Shown piece after piece: positions 1 to 7,203 of a stretch of DNA of 10,675 nt. The notes below the pieces were generated by a model that searched no databases, had not been told where the DNA came from, and saw only the letters and a program-made list of their open reading frames with translations. Source of the stretch: an uncultured Bacilli bacterium (lineage in GTDB: Bacteria; Bacillota_I; Bacilli_A; RF39; UBA660); the NCBI GenBank assembly GCA_905235875.1, contig CAJONL010000003.1:1-10675 (forward strand), read 5' to 3'. Positions within the stretch are counted from its first letter, which is position 1; the number at the start of each line of letters is the position of its first letter. Made by a program: the position numbers and the translations under genes.

Positions 1-1634
1 AAAATAATGAAGTGGTAAAACAAATAATTGAAGTATGTAATAAATATATAGAGTTTAATAATATTGATATTACACTAGATATAATTAAAAATGAATTAAA
101 CAATATAAGTTTACCTTATGCTAAAACTTCTAATATGATTGAAATAGTAGATTATAAAAACTATCATTTTACTGATGAGATGCATGTTTTTCTATTAGAT
201 TTTACTAGTAAAAGTATTCCAAAAGTATATAAAGATGAAAATTTTATTACTGATAATATAAAAGAAAAATTATTAATTGACAAAACAAATGAACTTAATA
301 TTTTTGAAAAAATAAGTACTATTAAAAATTTAAAAAGTATAAAAAATCTAACCGTGACATACAAAAAATCATCATATTTTGAAAACTATTTACCTAGTAA
401 TTTAGTAAGTGATCTATCACTCGAAGTCATACCGAAAACTATAGACTTAACTTATTCTTATAGTAATTTATATTCTAAGATTAAACTTAATAAACTAATT
501 GACGAATACTTAAGAAGTGGTAAAGTAACAGATAATTTAAAAATTTTATATTCAAATTTTGATAATCTATATTCTACTTATGATAATAGTTTTAAAGGAA
601 TAAATAAAAAAAATTTAAAAGAGTATTTAGATTCAAAATATAATTTATCTTATTCCTCTATGGATAATTATTATAAATGTCCATTTAAATATTATTTAGC
701 AAATGTTTTAAAACTAGATATTTTTGAAGAAAAGTTTTCTACTTATTTAGGCTCTTTATTTCACTATGTGTTAGAAAATAATCTAAAAGATAATACAAAT
801 ATTGACGAGCTAATCAACAAATATGTTGAAAAATCTAATAAGAAATTAACTAATAAAGAAAAGTTTTTTATAGAAAAGATAAAAGAGGACATGGTATATG
901 CATTAGATTTTATAAAAGAGCAAAATAATCATTCTAAGTTGAATAATTATCTTTTTGAAAATAATTTTGAAGTAGTAAAGAATGGAGAATTTACTGTAAC
1001 ATTTAAAGGTATTGTTGATAAAATTTTATATAAAAAAAAGGATGATAAAACAGTTCTTATGATAGTAGATTATAAAACAGGTTCTACTGATATAGATTTA
1101 AGGAAAAATGTGCATGGATTATCACTTCAATTACCCATATATTTATATTTAACAAAAAATAATTTTAAAGGAAATATTTTATTTTCTGGTTTTTACATAC
1201 AAAAAGTATTAAGTGGAGAAATAAAAATGGATACTAATAAAACATATGAACAGCAAAAATATGAAAATCTAAAACTAAATGGTTATTCTAATTTTGATAA
1301 GGATATTATTTCTGAAGCTGATTCTACATATAAAGATAGTAAATTTATAAAGTCTCTGAAAGTAAAAGATGATGGAAATTTTTATTACTATTCAAAAGTA
1401 CTTGAAAATGAAAAAATAGACGCTTTAATAAATCTTGTAGATAAAAAAATAGATAAAGCTATATTAAATATAAATAATTGTAATTTTGATATAAAACCTA
1501 AAAAAACTGAAAAAGAAAATATTGGTTGTAAATTTTGTAAGTTCTCTGATATTTGCTTTAAAGAAAATAAAGATGGTCTTTACATAGAGTTTCCTAAAGA
1601 TTTATCATTCTTGGGAGGTGAAAAAAATGCCTAG
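1..1634 (+). CDS. addB: AddB, ATP-dependent helicase/nuclease subunit B (C-terminal part, 5' end outside window)
   Basis: This is the C-terminal half of the AddB subunit of the AddAB double-strand-break resection complex. The frame is open to the left edge, so the GTG at 12 is an internal codon and not a start. Bacillus AddB has about 1150 residues; roughly 540 are visible. Counting from that GTG, the nuclease domain begins near residue 213. It shows Cys223 (YKCPFKYY), a GSLFH motif ending in His251, Asp336 (GIVDKI), the PD-(D/E)XK core Asp353/Lys355 (IVDYKTG) and Gln373-x3-Tyr377. It ends with Cys506-x2-Cys509-x5-Cys515, the same 3+6 spacing as the 4Fe-4S cysteines of B. subtilis AddB. The cluster staple and the nuclease site therefore look intact. 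In known AddAB this nuclease cuts the 5' strand, and the AddB N-terminal region recognises Chi; that region is not visible here. The gene overlaps addA by 8 bases. Confidence 0.93.
   Translation, partial: NNEVVKQIIEVCNKYIEFNNIDITLDIIKNELNNISLPYAKTSNMIEIVDYKNYHFTDEMHVFLLDFTSKSIPKVYKDENFITDNIKEKLLIDKTNELNIFEKISTIKNLKSIKNLTVTYKKSSYFENYLPSNLVSDLSLEVIPKTIDLTYSYSNLYSKIKLNKLIDEYLRSGKVTDNLKILYSNFDNLYSTYDNSFKGINKKNLKEYLDSKYNLSYSSMDNYYKCPFKYYLANVLKLDIFEEKFSTYLGSLFHYVLENNLKDNTNIDELINKYVEKSNKKLTNKEKFFIEKIKEDMVYALDFIKEQNNHSKLNNYLFENNFEVVKNGEFTVTFKGIVDKILYKKKDDKTVLMIVDYKTGSTDIDLRKNVHGLSLQLPIYLYLTKNNFKGNILFSGFYIQKVLSGEIKMDTNKTYEQQKYENLKLNGYSNFDKDIISEADSTYKDSKFIKSLKVKDDGNFYYYSKVLENEKIDALINLVDKKIDKAILNINNCNFDIKPKKTEKENIGCKFCKFSDICFKENKDGLYIEFPKDLSFLGGEKNA
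1613..1629 (+). promoter_or_regulatory. Ribosome binding site and start of addA inside the addB end
   Basis: GGGAGG at 1613-1618 is followed by 8 bases and then ATG at 1627. An in-frame GTG at 1618 lies on the last base of this Shine-Dalgarno sequence and has no good site of its own, so ATG 1627 is the better start. The site lies within the last codons of addB, which implies translational coupling. Confidence 0.8.
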
Positions 1635-4600
1635 CTGGACTCCTGAACAAAAAGCTGCGATTGATTTAGATAATAGTAATATAATAGTTTCTGCTGGTGC
1701 AGGCTCAGGGAAAACTTTAGTGCTTACTACTAGAGTAATCAGAAAACTGGAAAGTGGTATTTCTATAAATAGACTTCTTGTTTTAACTTTTACAAATGAT
1801 GCAGCTAAAGAAATGAAAGCCAGAATTAGAAAAGCCATAAAAAAAGTGCCTGGTTTAAAAAAAGAATTAGATTTATTAGATAGTAGTTATATTACAACAT
1901 TTGATAGTTACTCTTTATCTCTAGTTAAAAAATATAATTATCTTTTAAATGTATCAAAAAATATAAAAATTATAGATTCATCAATTATTAATATTAAAAA
2001 GAAAGAATTCTTAGATGAAATATTTGAGTATTATTATGATACCTATGATGAAGATTTTATTTCTTTAATAAACGACTTCTGTATTAAAGATGATATAGAT
2101 ATAAAAAAAGCAATTATAAGAGTAAATAATTCTTTAGAAATGAAATATGATAAAACCTCTTTTCTAAATACATATATAGATGAGTTTTATAATGATAGTT
2201 ATATTTCTAAAATAATTAACTTTTACCTTGAATTAATCTATGATAAATTTGACAGAATAAAAGAAATATATAGGAAAGTATTAACCTCAGAAACTGATAA
2301 AAATATTAAAAAATATATAGAGGCTTATGAAAAACTTATTAATAGTGGAAACTATGTAGAAATTAAAAATAATTTAAAAGTAAATCATCCTAAATATATT
2401 AATAGTAAAGAAGAAAGAGATGAAATAAAAAAACTAATAGATGATTTAAAGATCCTCACTATATATAAAGATGAATTAGATTTAAAATCTTCTTATAAAA
2501 GCACTAAAAAATACATTAGAATTATTATTAAGATTATAAATAAGCTAGATGAAAAAATTAATGATTATAAAAACAAAAATGAAGCTTATGAATTTATAGA
2601 TATCTCCAAAATGGCTATAAAGCTTGTTTTAGAGTTTCCTGATATAAGAAATGAAATAAAAAATAGCTATAATGAGATAATGGTAGATGAATATCAAGAT
2701 ACGAATGATTTGCAAGAAATGTTTATAACTGCTATTAGTAATAATAATGTTTATATGGTCGGAGATATAAAACAGTCTATTTATAGATTCAGGAATTCTA
2801 ATCCAGAGATATTTAAAAATAAATATGATAATTATAGTAATAATAATGGTGGAAAAAAAATAGATTTAGTTAAAAATTTTAGATCTAGAGATGAAGTACT
2901 TTCTGATATAAATAAAATATTTGATATTTTAATGGAAGATAAATATGGCGGAGCAGATTATAAAAAATCACATAGAATGGTATTTGGACAAGATAACTAT
3001 ACTAAAAATAATGATATTAATTTTTCTAATAATTTAGATATTTATACTTATTCAAAAGATGAATTTAAAAATTTTAGTAATGCTGAAAAAGAAGCTTTTA
3101 TAATAGCTCGTGATATTAAAGAAAAAATAAATAATAAGTATAAAGTAATAGATAAAGAGACTAATCTTTTTAGAGATATAAGATATGATGACTTTTGCAT
3201 CATTGTAGATCGAACAAGCGACTTTGATTTATATAGACAAATCTTTGAGTATGAAAATATACCTTTAATTCCAATAAAAGATGAAGTGCTAACTACTTCT
3301 TATGATATATTAATAATAAAGAATTTAATTAGCTTAATAATTAAAATTAAGGAAAAAAAATTTGATAAAGAATTCAAATACTTTTTTATTTCAATATTAA
3401 GAAGTTATCTATATTCTATGGAAGATGAAAAAATATTTGAAATATTTAAAAATAATAGTTTTTATGGCACTGATTTATTTAATAAATGCAAAAATATAAG
3501 TTATAAGTTAGATGAATTATCTCCTCATGGTTTCTTAGAGGAATTATTAGAGAAATTTAAATTCTATGAAAAAGCTTTAAGTTATCGTGATATGGACAAA
3601 TTAGATGTTAGAATATCTTATCTTTTAAAAATGGCTAAAGATTTAGAAAGTTTGGGTTATACTCCATATGATTTAAAAGATTATATTAAAGTAATGATCG
3701 AAAGTGAAGATGAAATAAAATATAAGATTAATACTGAAATAGTAGGTATATCAATAATAACTATTCATCGTTCTAAAGGTTTAGAGTATCCAGTTTGTTA
3801 TTTTCCAGGACTTTATAAAGAGTTTAATACAAGTGATATAAAAAGTAATATTTTTTATGATAAAAATTATGGAATAATAACAGGTTACTATAATAATGGA
3901 GTAGGTACTTTATTTACTAAAGCTTTAGCTAAGAAAAAATATTTAGAAGAGGAAATATCAGAAAAAATTAGACTTTTTTATGTAGCACTTACTAGAGCTA
4001 GAGAAAAAATGGTAATAGTAGTTCCTGAAGGACTTAAAGATGTACCAAAAGGTGAAGTAAAGTCATTTTATGAACTTATTAGTCCAATTATAGATATGTT
4101 TAATACAGAATATAAAAACTTAGAGGGAATTATTACCAAAGATTATAGCTTATTTAAAACTAAAGATTTAAGTAATTTAGAAATTGATACTAAAATAATG
4201 AATAAGGAAATAAAAGTAAATAAAGAACTATTAGAAAAAAAACATTACTCTAAAATAAATAATGAAGTAAAAACTATCGAAGAATTAAATAATATGAAGT
4301 ATGGTACTGATATTCATTATTTATTCGAAGTAACAGATTTAAAAGAAAAAACTGACATAAAAGAAATAAATAATTTCTTAAATCATGATGAAGTAGCGAA
4401 CATTAAAAACTCAAAAATATATAAAGAGTATGAATTTATGTATGAAAAAAATAATAATACATATCATGGAATAATTGATTTAATGCTTGTATATGATGAC
4501 CATATTGATATTATTGACTATAAATTATCCTCTATAGATGATAAAAATTATGATAAGCAGTTAAAGGGATATAAGAATTATATAAAAGAAAAGACTAATT

Positions 4601-4662
4601 TACCTATAAGTATGTATTTATATTCAATTAATAAAGATATTTTTAGAAAAGTAAATGACTAA
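1627..4662 (+). CDS. addA: AddA, ATP-dependent helicase/nuclease subunit A
   Basis: AddA is the UvrD-like (SF1A) 3'-5' helicase and nuclease subunit of AddAB. The protein has 1011 residues, shorter than the roughly 1230 of B. subtilis, but no motif is missing. From ATG 1627 the motifs are: Q motif WTPEQ (4-8); Walker A AGAGSGKT with Lys29; motif Ia LTFTNDAAKEM (53-63); TTFDSY (90-95), where relatives usually have a THSF-like sequence; Walker B/motif II VDEYQDT (Asp354, Glu355); motif III GDIKQSIYRFR (379-389); motif IV NFRSR (Arg419); motif V TIHRSKGLEYP (712-722); motif VI YVALTRARE (785-793). The C-terminal RecB-like nuclease follows: YGTDIH with His897, GIID with Asp951, IIDYK with Asp964/Lys966, and Gln978-x3-Tyr982. 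AddA alone should supply the motor, and both subunits supply a nuclease. It is co-transcribed with addB. No clear terminator follows. Confidence 0.95.
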   Translation: MPSWTPEQKAAIDLDNSNIIVSAGAGSGKTLVLTTRVIRKLESGISINRLLVLTFTNDAAKEMKARIRKAIKKVPGLKKELDLLDSSYITTFDSYSLSLVKKYNYLLNVSKNIKIIDSSIINIKKKEFLDEIFEYYYDTYDEDFISLINDFCIKDDIDIKKAIIRVNNSLEMKYDKTSFLNTYIDEFYNDSYISKIINFYLELIYDKFDRIKEIYRKVLTSETDKNIKKYIEAYEKLINSGNYVEIKNNLKVNHPKYINSKEERDEIKKLIDDLKILTIYKDELDLKSSYKSTKKYIRIIIKIINKLDEKINDYKNKNEAYEFIDISKMAIKLVLEFPDIRNEIKNSYNEIMVDEYQDTNDLQEMFITAISNNNVYMVGDIKQSIYRFRNSNPEIFKNKYDNYSNNNGGKKIDLVKNFRSRDEVLSDINKIFDILMEDKYGGADYKKSHRMVFGQDNYTKNNDINFSNNLDIYTYSKDEFKNFSNAEKEAFIIARDIKEKINNKYKVIDKETNLFRDIRYDDFCIIVDRTSDFDLYRQIFEYENIPLIPIKDEVLTTSYDILIIKNLISLIIKIKEKKFDKEFKYFFISILRSYLYSMEDEKIFEIFKNNSFYGTDLFNKCKNISYKLDELSPHGFLEELLEKFKFYEKALSYRDMDKLDVRISYLLKMAKDLESLGYTPYDLKDYIKVMIESEDEIKYKINTEIVGISIITIHRSKGLEYPVCYFPGLYKEFNTSDIKSNIFYDKNYGIITGYYNNGVGTLFTKALAKKKYLEEEISEKIRLFYVALTRAREKMVIVVPEGLKDVPKGEVKSFYELISPIIDMFNTEYKNLEGIITKDYSLFKTKDLSNLEIDTKIMNKEIKVNKELLEKKHYSKINNEVKTIEELNNMKYGTDIHYLFEVTDLKEKTDIKEINNFLNHDEVANIKNSKIYKEYEFMYEKNNNTYHGIIDLMLVYDDHIDIIDYKLSSIDDKNYDKQLKGYKNYIKEKTNLPISMYLYSINKDIFRKVND

Positions 4663-4814
4663 AATAAACAAAAAATGACTTGTAAAAATTATACATATTA
4701 TTTGTAGAAAAGATGGAGAACTAAAACTAAAGATAAAAAAAGTGTAATAAAAGTACTATTAACAGAATAAATAGTTCTACTTAACTTTTGAAGTAATAAA
4801 CAAAATATTATTAA

Positions 4815-4843
4815 TTGACAAATATATATTTTTATGGTATAAT
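4815..4843 (+). promoter_or_regulatory. Consensus sigma-A promoter of DUF4116 gene 1, extended -10
   Basis: A perfect -35 TTGACA (4815-4820) is separated by 17 bases from a perfect -10 TATAAT (4838-4843). The -10 is extended by TGG at 4835-4837. Transcription would start near 4850, giving a leader of about 43 bases. This is the best promoter in the window, and it suggests that the gene downstream can be expressed strongly. Confidence 0.85.
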
Positions 4844-4850
4844 TACAGCG

Positions 4851-4872
4851 TTTTCTTAAGGAAAATCCTTAA
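4851..4872 (+). promoter_or_regulatory. Leader hairpin, two alternative stems, upstream of DUF4116 gene 1
   Basis: TTAAGGA (4856-4862) pairs perfectly with TCCTTAA (4866-4872) around a 3-base loop. An alternative stem, TTTTC (4851-4855) with GAAAA (4861-4865), shares bases with it, so the two exclude each other. The element lies at the very start of the predicted transcript, 8 bases before the GGGGG ribosome binding site. It may stabilise the 5' end or tune translation. The second DUF4116 gene has no equivalent. Confidence 0.4.
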
Positions 4873-4892
4873 TATAAATTGGGGGTATAATA

Positions 4893-5732
4893 ATGAAAAA
4901 AGATAGTAAAAAGATTGAAATATTAAAAAAAAGTAACGAGGGAAAGCTTTTTTTTAATAAAGAATTTCAATATAATAAAAATACAGTAATGCTTGTTTTA
5001 AAAAATGATGGAAGTTTATTAAGATATGCTCCATCTCAATTAAGAGATGATAAAGAAGTTGTGTATGAAGCAGTCAAAAATAGTTTATTTGCAATAGAAT
5101 TTGCAAGTGAAAGACTTCAAAATGACTTTGAAATATTATCTGCTGCACTTAAAGGGCGACCTGTTACTGACTTTATAAAAAAAATACTTAAAAATAATAT
5201 AGAATTAGCTTATAAATTAGTAGAAAGTGGAATAATATTTGTTTGTAATTTGCCTGAAGAATTAAAAGATAATGTTGAACTAATGACTAGATTCCAAAAA
5301 AGAGGTATTGATACTTTAAATGATGTTACAGATAAAGTTAAGAATGATGAAGAGTTTGCTATTAGTGCAATTAAAGCAAATAGTTTAGATTATTATAGAA
5401 TTGGTGAAGAAGTTAGAGATAATGAAAGAATAATTCTTGAACTATTAAAAACTGGAACAAATGAATATAGTATGTATCTTGCAACTTTTTTAATCTATGC
5501 TCGTAATCCTAAGGCTGCTGTCTTAAAAGATAAAGACTTAATGGTCGAAGCAGTAAGCATATCTGGTACAGCTTTAAGATTTTTAAGTGATGATTTAAAA
5601 GATGATTATGAAGTAGTTTATGAGGCAGTAAATCAAAATGAAGAAGCTCTTGATTTTGCAAGCATAAGACTACAGAATAATGAAATACTATTAAAAATAA
5701 TAGAAAATAAGAAAAAGAATAAAAATAGATAG
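4893..5732 (+). CDS. DUF4116-type repeat protein, gene 1 (279 aa), function unknown
   Basis: The protein is built almost entirely of degenerate repeats of 24-25 residues with the pattern [K/E]-x-V-x-x-A-V-x-x-x-x-x-A-[L/I]-x-[F/Y]-[A/L]-S-x-x-L-x-[D/N]-[D/N], which I recognise as DUF4116-like. After a lysine-rich non-repeat start (1-29), units lie at about 30-53, 54-78, 79-102, 103-127, 128-152, 153-177, a longer 37-residue unit at 178-214, then 215-238 and 239-263, and a basic tail (NKKKNKNR). There is no signal peptide or membrane segment, so a cytosolic location is likely. The pattern suggests stacked short helices, as in protein-binding solenoids, but that is inference. GGGGG at 4881-4885 is 7 bases before ATG 4893. 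The gene has its own promoter and terminator and is paralogous to the next gene. No enzymatic motif is visible. Confidence 0.8.
   Translation: MKKDSKKIEILKKSNEGKLFFNKEFQYNKNTVMLVLKNDGSLLRYAPSQLRDDKEVVYEAVKNSLFAIEFASERLQNDFEILSAALKGRPVTDFIKKILKNNIELAYKLVESGIIFVCNLPEELKDNVELMTRFQKRGIDTLNDVTDKVKNDEEFAISAIKANSLDYYRIGEEVRDNERIILELLKTGTNEYSMYLATFLIYARNPKAAVLKDKDLMVEAVSISGTALRFLSDDLKDDYEVVYEAVNQNEEALDFASIRLQNNEILLKIIENKKKNKNR
5208..5716 (+). repeat. Paralogous block, copy 1 (aligns gap-free with 6618-7126)
   Basis: This stretch matches 6618-7126 at a constant offset of 1410 bases. The translations agree at about 72 percent of some 170 residues by hand count, starting at YKLVESG. Identical DNA runs reach about 22 bases, for example around 5373-5396 and 5538-5557. 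Many differences fall in third codon positions. The match continues more weakly upstream, so that gene 1 as a whole corresponds to residues 158 onward of gene 2. Confidence 0.85.
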
Positions 5733-5740
5733 TTTATTCA

Positions 5741-5767
5741 AAGGTGCTATTTAATTAGCACTTTTTT
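5741..5767 (+). terminator. Rho-independent terminator of DUF4116 gene 1
   Basis: GTGCTA (5744-5749) pairs with TAGCAC (5756-5761) around a 6-base loop. The stem is extended outward by one G-T and two A-T pairs and is followed by six T, with a further T run at 5771-5776. It lies 8 bases after the stop codon, so gene 1 appears to be a single-gene transcript. Confidence 0.8.
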
Positions 5768-5774
5768 AAATTTT

Positions 5775-5803
5775 TTGACAAATTATACTTTTTCTGGTAT
5801 CAT
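5775..5803 (+). promoter_or_regulatory. Sigma-A promoter of DUF4116 gene 2, extended -10
   Basis: TTGACA (5775-5780), a 17-base spacer and TATCAT (5798-5803), with an extended -10 TGG at 5795-5797. It matches the promoter of gene 1 at 22 of 29 positions, including the nine bases from the -35 onward and the T-run plus TGGTAT block before the -10. The single change in the -10 (TATCAT instead of TATAAT) may make it weaker. Its -35 overlaps the T tract after the preceding terminator. Confidence 0.8.
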
Positions 5804-5831
5804 ACAAGGCAATTTATTGGGGGAATAATAT

Positions 5832-7145
5832 ATGGGAATATATAGTAAATTAATTTATGAGTTAGAAAACTGTAATGATAAGAATGCTTTTTTTGATATG
5901 CATCCTGGTTTGAGAGATAATAAAACTTTTATGAGTGAAGCAATATTTAAAAATATAGATAATTTTAAATATGCTTCAGACACAATAAGAAATGATAAAG
6001 ATATAGTAAATATTGCTTTATCTACTTCTGCGGATTCTTTTGAATATATAGGAAATAAATATAAAAGTAATAAAGAATTAGCTTTAAAAATGATTGAATT
6101 ATATGCTTTAAACATTACAAGTATTCCAGATAAATTATATACAAGTGAACAATTTACTAAAGAAGCAATTAAAAAAAATGGTGAAGTTCTTTTATATATG
6201 CATCCTATGTTTAATGAAAAAAGATTTGAAGACAACAAAGTTTTAATGCTTGAAGCAGTCAGCAATAATGGTGCTTCTTTAGAATTTGTAAGTAAAAGAT
6301 TAAAAGGTGATAAAGATATAGTGCTTGCTGCAGTTAAAAATTATGGATTAGCATTGAAATATTCAGATCTTTCTTTAAGAAATGATGAAGAAATTGTACT
6401 TGCAGCAGTAAGTAATAATGGAAGTGCTTTAAAATATGCTAGTGAAAACTTGAAAGATAATCGTAAAATAGTACTTACTGCAGTCCAAAATGGAATCGAG
6501 GTATTACCTTATGCTAGTGAAAGATTAAGAAATGATAAACAATTAGTAGAACTTTCTACAAAATGGGGTGAGTTCCCTAAAGGAATAGGTGATACTCTAT
6601 TAAAAGATAAAGAATTTATTTATAAACTTGTAGAATCAGGAAAAGTTTTTCCAGTTAATTTACCATATATGTATAAAGATGATGTTAAGTTTATGACAAA
6701 ACTTCAAAAAAATGGAATTGATACATTAAATTTTGTTTCAGAAGAAATTAAAAATAATGAACAATTTGCTATTAGTGCAATTGAAGCAAATAGTTTAGAT
6801 TATTACAGAATTGGTGTAAGAGCACAAGATAACGAAAGAGTAATACTAGAATTACTAAAAAATGGAAATAATGAAACTAATATGTATATATCTATGTTTT
6901 TAATATATGGTCACAATAATAATGCTAAAGTATTAGCTGATAAAGATTTAATGGTCGAAGCAGTAAGTATATCAGGAACTGCTTTGAGATTTTTAAGTGA
7001 TAATTTAAAAGATGACTATGAAATAGTTTATGAAGCAGTAAATCAAAATGAAGAGGCAATTCAGTTTGCAAGCCCAAGACTTCAAAATAATGAAGTGATA
7101 CTAAAAATAATAGAAAATAAGATAAATAATAAAAAAAGAAATTAG
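5832..7145 (+). CDS. DUF4116-type repeat protein, gene 2 (437 aa), function unknown
   Basis: This is a longer paralog of the preceding gene. It consists of about sixteen 24-30 residue repeat units from residue 31 to 421, with a 37-residue unit at 335-371 and a basic tail (NKINNKKRN). The most regular units are four consecutive 25-residue blocks at 136-235, carrying motifs such as IVLAAV, NNGSALKYAS and LRND. Residues 158-437 are collinear with all of gene 1; residues 1-157 have no counterpart there and add about five to six units. No signal peptide, membrane helix or catalytic motif is seen. GGGGG at 5819-5823 is 8 bases before ATG 5832, in a leader resembling that of gene 1. The gene has its own promoter and terminator. 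The likely role is a binding scaffold, but this is inference from repeat architecture only; partner and process are unknown. Confidence 0.8.
   Translation: MGIYSKLIYELENCNDKNAFFDMHPGLRDNKTFMSEAIFKNIDNFKYASDTIRNDKDIVNIALSTSADSFEYIGNKYKSNKELALKMIELYALNITSIPDKLYTSEQFTKEAIKKNGEVLLYMHPMFNEKRFEDNKVLMLEAVSNNGASLEFVSKRLKGDKDIVLAAVKNYGLALKYSDLSLRNDEEIVLAAVSNNGSALKYASENLKDNRKIVLTAVQNGIEVLPYASERLRNDKQLVELSTKWGEFPKGIGDTLLKDKEFIYKLVESGKVFPVNLPYMYKDDVKFMTKLQKNGIDTLNFVSEEIKNNEQFAISAIEANSLDYYRIGVRAQDNERVILELLKNGNNETNMYISMFLIYGHNNNAKVLADKDLMVEAVSISGTALRFLSDNLKDDYEIVYEAVNQNEEAIQFASPRLQNNEVILKIIENKINNKKRN
6237..6536 (+). repeat. Four tandem 75-bp coding repeats in DUF4116 gene 2
   Basis: Residues 136-160, 161-185, 186-210 and 211-235 form an uninterrupted 25-residue period: each begins with a charged residue before [I/L]-[V/M]-L-x-AV, and three of the four have N-x-G at positions 10-12. 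The DNA is degenerate at 75-bp spacing. This is the best conserved part of the ladder and probably reflects internal tandem duplication. Confidence 0.75.
6618..7126 (+). repeat. Paralogous block, copy 2 (aligns gap-free with 5208-5716)
   Basis: This is the second copy of the block described at 5208-5716. The alignment needs no gap until the final codons, where gene 2 carries one extra codon before its stop. Direct orientation and short spacing make deletion or fusion by recombination between the copies possible. Confidence 0.85.
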
Positions 7146-7151
7146 TAGTAG

Positions 7152-7189
7152 AAGAATAATCAAGTTATAAATTTGATTATTCTTTTTTT
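7152..7189 (+). terminator. Rho-independent terminator of DUF4116 gene 2
   Basis: AGAATAATCAA (7153-7163) pairs perfectly with TTGATTATTCT (7173-7183) around a 9-base loop, extended by an outer A-T pair (7152/7184). Seven T close the element at 7183-7189. It lies a few bases after the stop codon at 7145 and separates the repeat-protein gene from xfp. Confidence 0.85.
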
Positions 7190-7203
7190 AAAACTTATTA
7201 ACA

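Larger units (their letters stand above)
4663..4892 (+). other. Intergenic gap between addA and the first DUF4116 gene
   Basis: These 230 bases contain no supported gene. The first 150 bases are AT-rich and hold only weak imperfect inverted repeats without a following T run, so no rho-independent terminator for addA can be shown. The right part holds the promoter at 4815-4843, a leader hairpin at 4851-4872 and the GGGGG ribosome binding site at 4881-4885. A short frame reading through about 4680-4770 has no start codon or binding site and is not called. Confidence 0.7.

Noticed and set aside
12..14. GTG at 12 as the start of a 540-residue protein
   Set aside because: The frame continues without a stop to the left edge, no ribosome binding site precedes it, and the protein matches only the C-terminal half of AddB.
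164..364. Reverse-strand open frame of 66 codons within addB
   Set aside because: It is antisense to a well supported gene, is hydrophobic low-complexity as expected from the complement of AT-rich coding DNA, and lacks a binding site.
1605..1838. Reverse-strand open frame of 77 codons across the addB/addA junction
   Set aside because: It lies opposite the addA Walker A region and the coupling site; it is a shadow of the forward coding frame.
4680..4770. Open frame of about 30 codons in the gap after addA, possibly a gene remnant
   Set aside because: There is no start codon, ribosome binding site or recognisable similarity, and such short frames are expected by chance.
4751..4782. Imperfect hairpin AAGTACTATT with AATAG-TTC-TACTT downstream of addA
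   Set aside because: It has a 3-base bulge, only A-T rich pairing and no T run after it, so it is not a convincing terminator.
5855..6265. Reverse-strand open frame of 136 codons within DUF4116 gene 2
   Set aside because: Its length follows from the repetitive forward frame. The translation is rich in Leu, Ile and Ser without any recognisable family.
5208..7126. Direct repeats considered as a CRISPR or mobile-element signature
   Set aside because: The repeats are long coding paralogs with in-frame periodicity, not short identical repeats with unique spacers. No terminal inverted repeats or transposase are present.
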